Origin: Elusimicrobiota bacterium
GTDB taxonomy: Bacteria > Elusimicrobiota > UBA8919
Direction: 5' to 3'
Assembly: GCA_003452965.1 (NCBI GenBank)
Contig: DMMW01000002.1
Span: forward strand, 11,054 to 75,053
DNA: 64,000 bases
The notes beneath the pieces were generated by a model that made no database searches, was not told the DNA's origin, and saw only the letters and a list, made by a program, of their open reading frames with translations. This document shows, piece by piece, positions 7,824 to 17,151 of this stretch. The position numbers and the translations under genes were made by a program. The stretch's first letter is position 1. Every line of letters starts with the position of its first letter.

Positions 7824-8774
7824 ATGAATGTATTGATAACGGGCATCACAGGGTTTGCAGGAAGCCATTTAGCTGAATTTCTGCTTTCAAAAGGGTATGA
7901 AGTTCACGGTATTCAAAGGTGGAGAAGCAGAACAGAAAATATTGAAAGTTTTAGAGATAAAATATTTCTTCATGAATGTGATATAAAAGATTACCATTCG
8001 GTAAAAAAAGTAATTGATAAAGTGAAACCCGGGAAAATCTTTCATCTTGCTGCGCAATCTTTTGTTCCGACATCTTGGGTTGCTCCTGCTGAAACTATTA
8101 CTACCAACATATTAGGTGAATTGAATATTTTTGAAGCGGTTAGGGAAGTCGGTATCAATCCATGGATTCAGATTGCATGCTCTTCGGAAGAATATGGATT
8201 GGTCCATGAAGAAGAGGCGCCGATAAAAGAGACAAATCCTTTGCGTCCATTGTCTCCTTATGCCGTTTCAAAAGTTGCACAGGATTATTTGGGTTATCAG
8301 TATACGCAGAGTTATAAGCTTAATGTTGTTCGTACAAGGACATTTAATCATGAAGGACCTCGCCGCGGGCAGGTTTTTGTAACCAGTAATTTCGCAAAGC
8401 AAATTGCTGAGATAGAAAAAAACAAGAAACCACCAGTTATTTATGTCGGAAATCTTGAGGCACGTCGCGATTATACCGATGTTCGTGATATAGTGCGTGG
8501 ATATTGGCTTGCAACGGAAAAATGTGTTGCGGGTGAAGTTTATAATATCTGTTCGGGTAGAGACTGGAAAATAAAGGATATGCTTAATTATTTATTGAGT
8601 TTATCAAAAGTAAAAGTTGAAATAAAACAGGACCCTGCAAGGATGCGGCCTTCCGATGTTGAGCTTTTATTAGGTGATAATACTAAGTTCGTAAAACAAA
8701 CCGGGTGGAAACCAGAGATACCTTTTGAAAAAACCCTTGAAGACTCGCTTAAATATTGGAGAGAACTGGTATAA
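7824..8774 (+). CDS. GDP-mannose 4,6-dehydratase / GDP-4-keto-6-deoxymannose reductase family SDR
   Basis: Extended short-chain dehydrogenase of 316 residues acting on a nucleotide sugar in the cytosol. GITGFAGSHLAE is the NAD(P) loop; the active site is SSEEYG and YAVSK; the GMD/RMD subgroup is shown by FHLAAQSFVPTSW, RTRTFNHEGPRRGQVFVTSN, KQIAEIE, VGNLEARRDYTDVRD and RPSDVELLLGDN. True GMDs are about 370 residues, so reductase (RMD) or a short dehydratase are both open. A paralogue of the same length is at 41512. ATG 7824 is chosen for the strong AGGAGGAG just before it; an in-frame start at 7785 lies in the leader. Confidence 0.8.
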   Translation: MNVLITGITGFAGSHLAEFLLSKGYEVHGIQRWRSRTENIESFRDKIFLHECDIKDYHSVKKVIDKVKPGKIFHLAAQSFVPTSWVAPAETITTNILGELNIFEAVREVGINPWIQIACSSEEYGLVHEEEAPIKETNPLRPLSPYAVSKVAQDYLGYQYTQSYKLNVVRTRTFNHEGPRRGQVFVTSNFAKQIAEIEKNKKPPVIYVGNLEARRDYTDVRDIVRGYWLATEKCVAGEVYNICSGRDWKIKDMLNYLLSLSKVKVEIKQDPARMRPSDVELLLGDNTKFVKQTGWKPEIPFEKTLEDSLKYWRELV

Positions 8775-8843
8775 TAAAGAATTGTATAATTTGGAGGAAA
8801 ATTACTAAGATACGGGGAAAAAGAAGACATAGATATATATTGA

Positions 8844-8939
8844 AATCTGTGTAATCTTGTACCCGAAGTTAGTACCCACTGGAACGAGCAAGACTGCAAC
8901 CCCGTTCTAAGTGGTTAATACCTTATAATCTGTGTAATC
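8844..8939. repeat. Two AATCTGTGTAATC copies flanking a hairpin
   Basis: The 172-base gap after the first SDR gene has two exact copies of the 13-mer AATCTGTGTAATC (8844-8856 and 8927-8939). Between them CCCACTGGAACG and CGTTCTAAGTGG (about 8875-8914) form an imperfect stem. The second copy ends eight bases before the next start codon. The same 13-mer, in both orientations, marks other gene junctions in the window. Confidence 0.7.
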
Positions 8940-8946
8940 ATTTTTT

Positions 8947-10005
8947 ATGAAGGGATTAGTGCTATCGGGCGGAAAGGGAACCCGATTAAGACCTATAACG
9001 CATACTTCAGCAAAACAATTGGTGCCGGTTGCCAATAAACCTATACTTTTTTACGGTCTTGAAGCAATCGCTGAAAGCGGCATAAAAGAGGTAGGCATCG
9101 TTGTCGGAGATACGAAAAACGAAATAAAATCGGCAGTTGGTGACGGCAGTAAATTCGGATTAAAAGTTACTTATATTGAACAAGAGGCGCCTTTGGGGCT
9201 GGCACATGCGGTTAAAATTTCCCAAAGTTTCTTAAAAGATGATGAATTTGTAATGTATCTCGGAGATAATTTGATAAGGGACGGTATTAAGACATTTGTG
9301 GATAAATTCAAAGAAAAGAAACCTAATTCACAAATTCTTCTCGCCAAGGTCACTAACCCGCAGCATTTCGGTGTGGCGGAATTAGAAGATGGAAGGATTA
9401 TTAATCTTGTAGAGAAACCTAAACAACCTAAGAGTGATCTTGCTTTGGTCGGCGTTTATATGTTTGACAAGAATATATTTGAAGCAGTAAATGTTATAAA
9501 ACCTTCCTTGCGTGGCGAATTAGAAATTACCGATGCCATACAATATCTTGTGGATAAAAAGTATAATGTTTTGCCGCATATAATTACAGGCTGGTGGAAA
9601 GATACCGGAAAATTGGAAGATATGCTTGAGGCAAATCGCATAATTTTGGATACGCTTGAATCAAAAAATCTGGGTAAAGTGGAAAATTCTTCAATTGAAG
9701 GCAAAGTTATATTGCAAAAAAACGCTGAAATTAAAAACTCAACTATAAGAGGTCCTGTAATTATCGGTGAAAATTGCAGAATTTCAAATTCATATATTGG
9801 ACCTTTCACATCGGTATATTTTAATACAGTCATTGAAAATAGCGAAATAGAACATTCCATTGTTTTGGAAAATTCAAAAATAAAGGAAGTGAAACGGATA
9901 GAAGATTCGTTAATAGGACAGAATGTGGAAATTTTAAAATCTGAGAAAAAGCCGCATGCATATAGGATTATGGTGGGAGATTCATCAAGAATAGAAATAG
10001 CATGA
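8947..10005 (+). CDS. rmlA: Glucose-1-phosphate thymidylyltransferase, long (StrD-like) form
   Basis: Makes dTDP-glucose from dTTP and glucose-1-phosphate, the entry to dTDP-rhamnose. Nucleotidyltransferase domain at residues 1-235 with LSGGKGTRLRPITHTSAKQL, the sugar-binding GDNL and EKPKQPKSDLALVGVYMF and the WWKDTGK motif. Residues about 240-352 are hexapeptide left-handed beta-helix turns, giving the long form (352 aa) seen in StrD/Gram-positive and archaeal homologues rather than the 290-residue RmlA. No RBS is obvious. The stop overlaps the next start (ATGATAA), and RmlC-, RmlB- and RmlD-like genes follow, which supports the assignment. Confidence 0.88.
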   Translation: MKGLVLSGGKGTRLRPITHTSAKQLVPVANKPILFYGLEAIAESGIKEVGIVVGDTKNEIKSAVGDGSKFGLKVTYIEQEAPLGLAHAVKISQSFLKDDEFVMYLGDNLIRDGIKTFVDKFKEKKPNSQILLAKVTNPQHFGVAELEDGRIINLVEKPKQPKSDLALVGVYMFDKNIFEAVNVIKPSLRGELEITDAIQYLVDKKYNVLPHIITGWWKDTGKLEDMLEANRIILDTLESKNLGKVENSSIEGKVILQKNAEIKNSTIRGPVIIGENCRISNSYIGPFTSVYFNTVIENSEIEHSIVLENSKIKEVKRIEDSLIGQNVEILKSEKKPHAYRIMVGDSSRIEIA

Positions 10006-10448
10006 TAAAAGGTGTGTATTTAAAAAAACTTCCGGTACATAAAGATGAGCGGGGCGCTTTATTTGAAATTCTGCGTTCTGATTGGAAAATTTTTAAGAAA
10101 TTCGGACAGACATATATAACAGTATGTAAAACCGGTTGGGTAAAAGGGTGGCACTACCACAAAATTCAGACGGATAATTTTTTTGTGGTCAAAGGAAAAG
10201 CGAGAATTGTTTTGATTGATTCTTCCAAAAAAAAAGTAATGGAATTTATGCTTTCCGATAAAGAACCCTCAATATTGGTTATACCTCCAAAAGTTATTCA
10301 TGGTTTTGAAAGTGTTTCAAAAGAAGAATGCTGGATTATGAACATTCCTACGGAATTATATAATTATAAAAAACCGGATGAATATAGAATTAAATTGGAC
10401 GAGCCGAATATACCGTATAAGCCATGGAAAAAAAAGAAGGGATGGTAA
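10002..10448 (+). CDS. dTDP-4-dehydrorhamnose 3,5-epimerase-like cupin
   Basis: Small cupin of 148 residues in the RmlC family, expected to epimerise dTDP-4-keto-6-deoxyglucose. HKDERGALFEILR, VKGWHYHKIQTDNFFVVKG (metal-less cupin strands with the active His) and IPPKVIHGFESVS are the marks. It is shorter than standard RmlC (about 180 residues) and belongs to the GWHYHKxQxD subgroup, so another keto-sugar isomerisation is possible. Its place between rmlA and rmlB (4-bp overlap upstream, no gap downstream) makes dTDP-rhamnose synthesis the best reading. Confidence 0.8.
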   Translation: MIKGVYLKKLPVHKDERGALFEILRSDWKIFKKFGQTYITVCKTGWVKGWHYHKIQTDNFFVVKGKARIVLIDSSKKKVMEFMLSDKEPSILVIPPKVIHGFESVSKEECWIMNIPTELYNYKKPDEYRIKLDEPNIPYKPWKKKKGW

Positions 10449-11450
10449 ATGAATATTTTAGTCACAGGTGGTTGTGGTTTTATCGGTTCTAATTTTATTA
10501 AATATATTTTAAAAAAGTATTCTTCTTATAAAATAGTTAATTTGGATAAACTCACATATGCCGGTAATTTGGATAATTTAAAAGATGTTGAAAAAAATAA
10601 AAACTATAAATTTATTAAAGGCGACATTTGTAATAAGCGGATAGTGGAAAAAATAGCAAAACATGTAGATTGTATAATAAATTTTGCAGCAGAGACACAT
10701 GTTGATAGGTCAATTTTAGAAGCAGGTTCATTTATTAAGACGGATGTTTACGGGACATATATTTTGCTTGAAGCGGCGAAAAAATACAGGCATAAGAAGT
10801 ATATTCAGATATCAACAGATGAAGTATACGGTTCTATAGATAAAGGTTCTTTTAATGAAGAAAGCAGATTGAAGCCGAACAGCCCTTATTCCGCGTCCAA
10901 GACATCTGCCGATTTATTATGCCGTTCGTATTTTGTTACATATGGCGTGCCGGTTGTAATTACCCGTTCATCAAATAATTACGGACCGTATCAGTATCCC
11001 GAAAAGGTTATACCATTATTTATAACCAACGCAATAGAAGATAAACCGTTGCCTCTATATGGCGACGGAAAAAATGTAAGGGACTGGTTATATGTTATGG
11101 ATAATTGTTCGGGTATAGATACGGTACTTTGTAAAGGTACTGCCGGCGAAGTATATAACATTGGTGGAGATAATGAGATAACAAATATAGAACTTACAAA
11201 ATCTATTTTAAAAATACTTAATAAACCGTTTTCGTTAATAAAGCCGGTTGCCGATAGATTAGGTCACGACCGTAGGTATTCACTGGATTGTTCAAAATTG
11301 ATGAAACTTGGCTGGAAACCAAAAAGAAAATTTAACGAGACCTTAAAAGAAACAATTGAATGGTATATTGTTAATAAAAAATGGTGGAAAAAGTTAAAGG
11401 ATAATAAATTTAATCAATATTATAAGAGACAGTATAAAATCAGCGGATAG
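10449..11450 (+). CDS. rmlB: dTDP-glucose 4,6-dehydratase
   Basis: Converts dTDP-glucose to dTDP-4-keto-6-deoxyglucose with bound NAD. GGCGFIGSNF is the cofactor loop; the active site is the RmlB-specific T123-D124-E125 in STDEVYG and Y147/K151 in SPYSASK. NFAAETHVDRSI, SSNNYGPYQYPEKVIPLFI and GHDRRYSLD are further family signatures. At 333 residues it is full length. It starts one base after the upstream stop. The last codons and stop lie in a short repeat (AGCGGATAG), after which 116 bases of repeat-like DNA separate it from rmlD. Confidence 0.95.
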   Translation: MNILVTGGCGFIGSNFIKYILKKYSSYKIVNLDKLTYAGNLDNLKDVEKNKNYKFIKGDICNKRIVEKIAKHVDCIINFAAETHVDRSILEAGSFIKTDVYGTYILLEAAKKYRHKKYIQISTDEVYGSIDKGSFNEESRLKPNSPYSASKTSADLLCRSYFVTYGVPVVITRSSNNYGPYQYPEKVIPLFITNAIEDKPLPLYGDGKNVRDWLYVMDNCSGIDTVLCKGTAGEVYNIGGDNEITNIELTKSILKILNKPFSLIKPVADRLGHDRRYSLDCSKLMKLGWKPKRKFNETLKETIEWYIVNKKWWKKLKDNKFNQYYKRQYKISG

Positions 11451-11566
11451 AGGTTAGCGTATAGGGGATAGTGGGATTGAATAATGGAAAATAGACAATT
11501 AATCATTGCCCAATCGCACCATCGCACTATCGGTCCAACGCACGACTCTATAACTATAGATTAATT
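11440..11566. repeat. Repeat-like spacer between rmlB and rmlD
   Basis: Starts with GCGGATAG/GCGTATAGGGGATAG units related to those at 6775-6885 and 18027-18056. Further on, GATAGTGGGATTG and the stretch CCAATCGCACCATCGCACTATC run as a partly inverted pair, and GCACTATC-type bases recur at 23521-23555. No coding frame or clear promoter is visible. Confidence 0.5.
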
Positions 11567-12451
11567 ATGAAGATATTAATTACCGGATGTGGAATGCTTG
11601 GTTATGATATTTTTAAATCTTTTAATGAAGAAGAATTATATGCTTTGGATATTGCTGAACCAAGTTTTAATATAGAGAACTTAAATTTCCAAATTTGCGA
11701 TATAACCGATTTTGATAAAACATATAGATTAATTACAAAGATAAATCCTGAAATTGTGATTCATACGGCTGCATGGACAGATGTGGATGGTGCGGAAAAG
11801 AATATTTCAGAAGCGTATAGATTAAATATTCTGGGAACAAGAAATATTGCCCTTTCATGTCAAAGATTTGATGCTGCTATGGTTTATATTTCATCTGACT
11901 ATATTTTTGATGGCGAGAAAAAGGAACCATATATTGAATTTGATAAAGCTAATCCGATATCTGTTTATGGAAAATCTAAATATTATGGCGAGGTAGTTGT
12001 TCAACAATTACTAAATAAATATTATATTATTCGTTCGTCTTGGCTTTTTGGAAAATACGGTAAGAATTTTGTTAAAACAATACTAAATTTATCGGAAACA
12101 AAAAAACAAATAGAAGTTGTAAATGATCAGGTTGGTTGTCCGACATATACCAATGACCTATCATCCGCTATACAAAAACTAGTAATCAACAAGGATTCTA
12201 TGTCAACAGGTTTATATGGAATCTATCACATTACCAATTCGGAAAGTTGTAGTTGGTATGATTTTGCAAAACAAATAATCAAAGTATCAAAGAAAAAATG
12301 TGAGATTTTACCTTTAGATTCGGAAAAAATCAAACGCCCGGCAATAAGACCCAAGAATTCGGTATTGAATAATTTTATTTGGGAATTAAACGGGTTTGAA
12401 CCTTTAAGAAATTGGAAGGAATCATTATCAGAATATTTGGGGGAAATATGA
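11567..12451 (+). CDS. rmlD: dTDP-4-dehydrorhamnose reductase
   Basis: NADPH-dependent last step to dTDP-L-rhamnose. The 294-residue chain shows ITGCGMLGYD (cofactor loop), HTAAWTDVDGAE, YISSDYIFDGEKKEPY, the catalytic SVYGKSKYYGE, RSSWLFGKYGKNFVKT and VNDQVGCPTYTNDL, and the C-terminal RPAIRPKNSVL that is typical of RmlD. It completes the rmlA-C-B-D set in this block. The stop overlaps the ugd start (ATGA). Confidence 0.93.
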   Translation: MKILITGCGMLGYDIFKSFNEEELYALDIAEPSFNIENLNFQICDITDFDKTYRLITKINPEIVIHTAAWTDVDGAEKNISEAYRLNILGTRNIALSCQRFDAAMVYISSDYIFDGEKKEPYIEFDKANPISVYGKSKYYGEVVVQQLLNKYYIIRSSWLFGKYGKNFVKTILNLSETKKQIEVVNDQVGCPTYTNDLSSAIQKLVINKDSMSTGLYGIYHITNSESCSWYDFAKQIIKVSKKKCEILPLDSEKIKRPAIRPKNSVLNNFIWELNGFEPLRNWKESLSEYLGEI

Positions 12452-13737
12452 AATTAGCGGTAATTGGCACCGGTTATGTCGGTTTAACGACTGGTGTTTG
12501 TTTATCAGAAATTGGACATAATGTTATTTGTGTGGATAATGATAAACAGAAAATAGTTTCTTTAAGAAAGAATAAAATACCTATTTATGAACCGGAACTT
12601 GAAAATCTGGTTAAAAAAAATGTCAAGAGCAAGCGGTTATCATTTACAACAAGTATTAAAGAAGCGGTAAAAAAATCAGAAGTTATATTTATCTGTGTCG
12701 GTACACCGCCACGTGAAGACGGTTCTGCGGATTTGTCATGTATAGAAAACGTCGCTTCGGAGATTGCCAAAGATATGGACGGTTATCGGCTTATTGTTGA
12801 TAAATCTACCGTACCAGTAGAGACGGGCGAAAAGGTTGAGATGACGATAAAAAGAAATCTTAAAAGGAGCGTTCATTTTGATGTTGCATCAAATCCCGAA
12901 TTCCTAAGAGAAGGTTCTGCTGTATATGATACATTTAATCCCGATAGGATAGTTATAGGAGTATCTTCAAAAAAGGCAGAAAATATTTTGAAAGAAATAT
13001 ATAAACCGTTAAATTCAAAAATCGTGGTTACTGATATTAAAAGTGCCGAAATAATAAAACATGCATCAAATTCGTTTCTTGCAACAAAAATTTCATTTAT
13101 TAATGCGGTTTCTAATATTTGTGAAAGATGCGGGGCAGACGTAGAAAAAGTAGCCGAAGGTATGGGTTTTGATAAGAGAATAGGCAAGTCATTTTTAAAT
13201 GCGGGAATTGGTTTTGGCGGTTTTTGTTTCCCGAAAGACCTCGAAGCGTTTTTATGGATATCAAAAAAACTTGGTTACCAGTTTGACCTATTGAAAAATG
13301 TAAAAGAAATAAACGAAAATCAGAAAAAGAATTTTATAAAGAAAATAGAAGATACTTTGTGGGTGGTTAAGGGTAAAACAATCGGTATTTTAGGTTTAGC
13401 GTTTAAGCCGAATACCGATGATATGAGATTTGCTCCATCAATTGAAATTATTGAAATGCTTCAAAGTGAAGGTGCTAAGATAAAGGCATATGATCCGAAG
13501 GCAACTGAAAAAGCAAAAGAAGTTTTAAAAAATGTAATTTATTGTAAAAATCCATATGAGGTTGCAAGAAATTCGGATTGTCTTGTGTTTTTAACTGAAT
13601 GGGATGAGATTAAAAATATTGACTTGAAAAGGATAAAAAAGCTTTTAAAACATCCTATAATTGTTGATGGTAGGAATATTTTTGAACCAAAGGAAATAGA
13701 AGAGTTGGGATTTATTTATAGAAGCATAGGAAGATGA
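12448..13737 (+). CDS. ugd: UDP-glucose 6-dehydrogenase
   Basis: Oxidises UDP-glucose to UDP-glucuronate with two NAD. The 429-residue chain has VIGTGYVGLTTGVCL, IFICVGTPPREDGSADL, VDKSTVPVETGE, ASNPEFLREGSAVYD and the catalytic cysteine C260 in GFGGFCFPKDL, then ILGLAFKPNTDDMRFAPS. ATG 12448 overlaps the rmlD stop and is preceded by a G-rich RBS; an earlier in-frame start at 12412 would add residues inside rmlD. UDP-glucuronate should feed the UXS enzyme encoded next. Confidence 0.95.
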   Translation: MKLAVIGTGYVGLTTGVCLSEIGHNVICVDNDKQKIVSLRKNKIPIYEPELENLVKKNVKSKRLSFTTSIKEAVKKSEVIFICVGTPPREDGSADLSCIENVASEIAKDMDGYRLIVDKSTVPVETGEKVEMTIKRNLKRSVHFDVASNPEFLREGSAVYDTFNPDRIVIGVSSKKAENILKEIYKPLNSKIVVTDIKSAEIIKHASNSFLATKISFINAVSNICERCGADVEKVAEGMGFDKRIGKSFLNAGIGFGGFCFPKDLEAFLWISKKLGYQFDLLKNVKEINENQKKNFIKKIEDTLWVVKGKTIGILGLAFKPNTDDMRFAPSIEIIEMLQSEGAKIKAYDPKATEKAKEVLKNVIYCKNPYEVARNSDCLVFLTEWDEIKNIDLKRIKKLLKHPIIVDGRNIFEPKEIEELGFIYRSIGR

Positions 13738-13749
13738 GGTGGGTAATCT

Positions 13750-13902
13750 GAAAAATCAAGGTTTTTCACTAGACGCGATATTTTTAACAGCTCAAAAACC
13801 TAAAATTTCAAAACTCACTCGCAATGCTCGTTCAAACAATTGAAATTTTTTAACGGTTTTTGTCGCCTAAATATCGCTATATCGTTCAAAACCTGATTTT
13901 TC
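13750..13902. repeat. Dispersed imperfect palindrome, copy 2 (~153 bp)
   Basis: GAAAAATCAAGGTTTTTCAC at the left end pairs with the complement of ATCGTTCAAAACCTGATTTT at the right. GCGATATTT and AAATATCGC continue the stem, and an inner pair AAAATTTCAA/TTGAAATTTT surrounds a CTCACTCGCAATGCTCGTTC core. It is homologous to 1978-2153. It fills most of the 227-base gap between ugd and the UXS gene; the rest has no visible signal. Confidence 0.75.
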
Positions 13903-13964
13903 AGAATAATTAGAAAAAAGATTGAAAGGCGGATTGTAGGTGAAAGTAAATAAATTGAATTAAA

Positions 13965-14894
13965 ATGAGAATTCTAATTACTGGTGGGGCGGGATTTATA
14001 GGCAGTCATTTGTGCGACAGATTTATTTCTGAAGGCCATTATGTTATATGTATGGATAATCTTATAACAGGTTCAATAGAAAATGTAGCGCATCTTAAAA
14101 AAGATAAAAAATTTAAGTTTGTAAAGCATAATGTAACTAAATTTATTAGAGTTGATGGAAGTTTAGATGCAATATTACATTTTGCGTCACCTGCAAGTCC
14201 TATTGATTATATAAAACTTCCTATACAAACGTTAAAAGTCGGTTCTTTGGGGACACACAATGCATTGGGATTAGCAAAAGAGAAAAAAGCGAAAATATTG
14301 ATTGCATCAACGAGTGAGGTATACGGCGATCCGCTTATTCATCCTCAAAAAGAAACTTATTGGGGAAATGTAAATCCAATAGGTCCAAGAGGTGTCTATG
14401 ACGAAGCGAAGAGGTTTGCGGAAGCGATTACAATGGCATATCATAGAGTTCATAAGATTGATACAAAAATTGTAAGAATTTTTAATACTTACGGTGAAAG
14501 AATGCGGCTCAACGACGGGAGGGTCGTGCCTAATTTCATATTGCAGGCATTGAAGGGAAAACCGTTGACAATATACGGGAATGGAAAACAAACAAGGAGT
14601 TTTAGTTATGTATCTGATACGGTGGACGGAATTGTAAGACTTTTAAATTCTAAATTAAACGAACCGGTGAACATTGGAAATCCATGTGAATACACTATTT
14701 TGGAATTTGCAAAAATTATAAAGAAATTAACCGCTTCAAAAAGTAAAATAGTTTTTGAAGAACTTCCTTGTGATGATCCAAAGGTTAGGCAGCCAGATAT
14801 TACTAAAGCAAAAAAGTTTTTGAAATGGAGTCCTAAAATATCGGTTGAAGAAGGAATTGGGAGAACAATAAAATGGTTCGAAAAAAAGATTTAG
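13965..14894 (+). CDS. uxs: UDP-glucuronate decarboxylase (UDP-xylose synthase)
   Basis: Decarboxylates UDP-glucuronate to UDP-xylose with NAD recycling. The 309 residues carry the very specific UXS signatures [50 protein letters not shown] (Y and K of the active site), [20 protein letters not shown] and [14 protein letters not shown]. It follows ugd, which supplies the substrate. It overlaps the next gene by 22 bp. Confidence 0.95.
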   Translation: MRILITGGAGFIGSHLCDRFISEGHYVICMDNLITGSIENVAHLKKDKKFKFVKHNVTKFIRVDGSLDAILHFASPASPIDYIKLPIQTLKVGSLGTHNALGLAKEKKAKILIASTSEVYGDPLIHPQKETYWGNVNPIGPRGVYDEAKRFAEAITMAYHRVHKIDTKIVRIFNTYGERMRLNDGRVVPNFILQALKGKPLTIYGNGKQTRSFSYVSDTVDGIVRLLNSKLNEPVNIGNPCEYTILEFAKIIKKLTASKSKIVFEELPCDDPKVRQPDITKAKKFLKWSPKISVEEGIGRTIKWFEKKI

Positions 14895-15820
14895 TGCTTG
14901 TTACAGGTGGTGCAGGATTTATAGGTTCAAACATAATAGATAAACTTTTAGAAAAAGATTATAAAGTTCGAATAATTGATAATTTTTGTACGGGAAAGAT
15001 TGAAAACATAAGACATATAATAAATGAAGTTGAACTTATCAGGGGAGATATTAGGAATAAAAATATTGTGGATAAAGCAATGAAAGGTGTTGATTGTGTA
15101 TTTCATGAAGCTGCTCTTCGTTCGGTTCCGCGTTCTATAGATGATCCTGTTTCCACGAATGACGTCAATATTAACGGAACGCTGAATTTGCTGATGGCGG
15201 CAAAAAAATCAGGAGTTAAAAGATTTATTTATGCTTCATCTTCTTCATTGTATGGTGATGCCAAAGATTTGCCGAAAAAGGAATCACAAAGACCGCAACC
15301 TGTATCTCCATATGCGGTTTCGAAATTAACTGGAGAATACTATTGCCGGGTGTTTTCAAAGTCGTTCGGTTTAGAGACGGTTTCGTTGAGATATTTTAAT
15401 GTTTTCGGTCCCAGACAAGATTCCGAATCCAAATATGCGGTTGTAGTTCCAAAGTTTATAAATTCCGGCTTAAAAAAAGAACCTTTCCTGATACATGGTG
15501 ATGGTAAACAATCAAGGGATTTTACATATATAGACAATGTGGTAAGTGCAAATATTTTAGCAATGAAAGCAAAGGATGTATCGGGAATGGCGTTTAATAT
15601 TGCTTGTCATGAGAGATATTCGGTTTTGGATATAGCATACACAGTTTCAAAAATATTGAAAATTAAGCCGAAATTTATTTTTGAACCAAGACGTGCAGGT
15701 GATGTAATGCATACGTTTGCAGATATTGAATTCGCCAAGAAATATTTAAAATTCAAACCGTTAGTATTATTCAAAGAAGGAATGAGTAAAACAATAGAAT
15801 ATTTTAGACATAAGGAATGA
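14873..15820 (+). CDS. UDP-hexose/N-acetylhexosamine 4-epimerase-like SDR
   Basis: Extended SDR of 315 residues. [30 protein letters not shown], the catalytic SSSSLYG and [14 protein letters not shown], and [23 protein letters not shown] place it with WbpP/Gne- and GalE-like C4 epimerases. The substrate could be UDP-GlcNAc, UDP-glucose or UDP-glucuronate; the WbpA-like dehydrogenase that follows favours an N-acetylhexosamine. It begins inside the uxs 3' end, so the two are translationally coupled. Confidence 0.85.
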   Translation: MVRKKDLVLVTGGAGFIGSNIIDKLLEKDYKVRIIDNFCTGKIENIRHIINEVELIRGDIRNKNIVDKAMKGVDCVFHEAALRSVPRSIDDPVSTNDVNINGTLNLLMAAKKSGVKRFIYASSSSLYGDAKDLPKKESQRPQPVSPYAVSKLTGEYYCRVFSKSFGLETVSLRYFNVFGPRQDSESKYAVVVPKFINSGLKKEPFLIHGDGKQSRDFTYIDNVVSANILAMKAKDVSGMAFNIACHERYSVLDIAYTVSKILKIKPKFIFEPRRAGDVMHTFADIEFAKKYLKFKPLVLFKEGMSKTIEYFRHKE

Positions 15821-15829
15821 TGACGCAGA

Positions 15830-15847
15830 ATATAATGGACATTATAT
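15830..15847 (+). promoter_or_regulatory. Perfect 18-nt palindrome before the WbpA-like gene
   Basis: ATATAATGGACATTATAT: two 8-nt arms around GA, just upstream of the AGGGGA ribosome binding site. It differs by one base from 7792-7809. In both places the sequence also reads in frame with the gene as ATG-Asp-Ile-Ile, so an alternative start or a shared leader remnant is possible. Confidence 0.45.
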
Positions 15848-15858
15848 CAGGGGAAAAT

Positions 15859-17151
15859 ATGAGTTTAAAAGAGAATATTGAAAAAAGAAAAGCAACGGTT
15901 GCGATTATTGGATTAGGTTATGTAGGTTTACCTTTGGCAATTGAGTTTGCAAAAGAAGGTTTTAAGACTATCGGACTTGATATAGACAATAAAAAAATCA
16001 GTATATTAAATGCGAAAAAAAGCTATATTAAACATATACCTTCGGAAAAGATAAAAAATCTTAGGAGTTTTGAGCCGTCAACTGACTTCTCAAAATTGAA
16101 AAATTGCGATTGTGTTATTATTTGCGTTCCAACACCGTTAACCGAAATGAAAGAGCCTGATATGAGTTATGTCGTAGATACAACAGAATCTATATCTAAA
16201 TATTTAAAAAAGGGGCAGTTAATAGTTCTTGAAAGCACGACATATCCTGGGACAACCGATGAAGTTGTTAAACCGATTTTGGAAAAGAAAGGACTCAAAG
16301 CCGGGATAGATTTTTATCTTGCATTTTCTCCGGAACGTGAGGACCCAGGTAATAAGAATTATACAACCAAAACAATACCGAAAGTTATCGGCGGTATCAA
16401 TAGAATTTCAACTGAAATAGCTTCGCTATTGTATGGAAGTATAATTAATAAAATAGTTCCTGTATCATCAATGAAAGTTGCAGAGGCAACGAAGATGCTT
16501 GAGAATACATTTAGGGCGATAAATATTGCACTCGTAAACGAACTGAAGATTTTGTTTGACAAGATGGGCTTTGATATATGGGAAGTCATTGGGGCAAGCA
16601 AAACCAAGCCGTTCGGGTATATGCCTTTTTATCCGGGACCGGGATGGGGCGGGCATTGTATACCTATAGATCCATTCTATCTTTCATGGAAAGCAAAACA
16701 ATATAATATGCAGACCAAATTTATTGAACTTGCCGGTGAAATAAATACAAAAATGCCGGAGTATGTTGTTGAAAAACTGCAGGATGCCTTAAATAGAAAA
16801 GGCATTGCTTTCTCAAAATCAAAAATTCTCATTTTAGGAATGTCTTATAAAAAAGATTCCGATGATATAAGGGAGTCGCCTTCCTTGGAATTAGTAGAAA
16901 TATTGGAAAAAAAGGGTGCAAGTGTTTCATATAATGATCCATATATCCCAGTTATTCCAAAAATGCGTAGTCACATTATTGAAAAAAAATCTATAGAATT
17001 AACTCCGTATAATCTTAGGAAATATGATGCTGTGTTAATTTCCACAAATCATACGAATTATGATTATAATATGATATTGAAAAATTCAAAACTGATAATT
17101 GATACAAGAAATGCATTAAGCAAAAAAAATAATAAAATAGTGAAAGCGTGA
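15859..17151 (+). CDS. wbpA: UDP-N-acetylhexosamine 6-dehydrogenase (WbpA/WecC type)
   Basis: NAD-dependent dehydrogenase of 430 residues producing a UDP-HexNAc uronate. IIGLGYVGLPLAIEFA, ICVPTPLTEMKEPDMSYV, LESTTYPGTTDEV, FSPEREDPGN and the catalytic C267 in GPGWGGHCIPIDP are typical of WbpA/VipA/WecC rather than Ugd. The adjacent C4-epimerase gene may act before or after it. ATG 15859 follows AGGGGA at good spacing; an in-frame start at 15817 lies in the leader. The stop codon coincides with the start of an 86-bp tandem repeat. Confidence 0.9.
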   Translation: MSLKENIEKRKATVAIIGLGYVGLPLAIEFAKEGFKTIGLDIDNKKISILNAKKSYIKHIPSEKIKNLRSFEPSTDFSKLKNCDCVIICVPTPLTEMKEPDMSYVVDTTESISKYLKKGQLIVLESTTYPGTTDEVVKPILEKKGLKAGIDFYLAFSPEREDPGNKNYTTKTIPKVIGGINRISTEIASLLYGSIINKIVPVSSMKVAEATKMLENTFRAINIALVNELKILFDKMGFDIWEVIGASKTKPFGYMPFYPGPGWGGHCIPIDPFYLSWKAKQYNMQTKFIELAGEINTKMPEYVVEKLQDALNRKGIAFSKSKILILGMSYKKDSDDIRESPSLELVEILEKKGASVSYNDPYIPVIPKMRSHIIEKKSIELTPYNLRKYDAVLISTNHTNYDYNMILKNSKLIIDTRNALSKKNNKIVKA

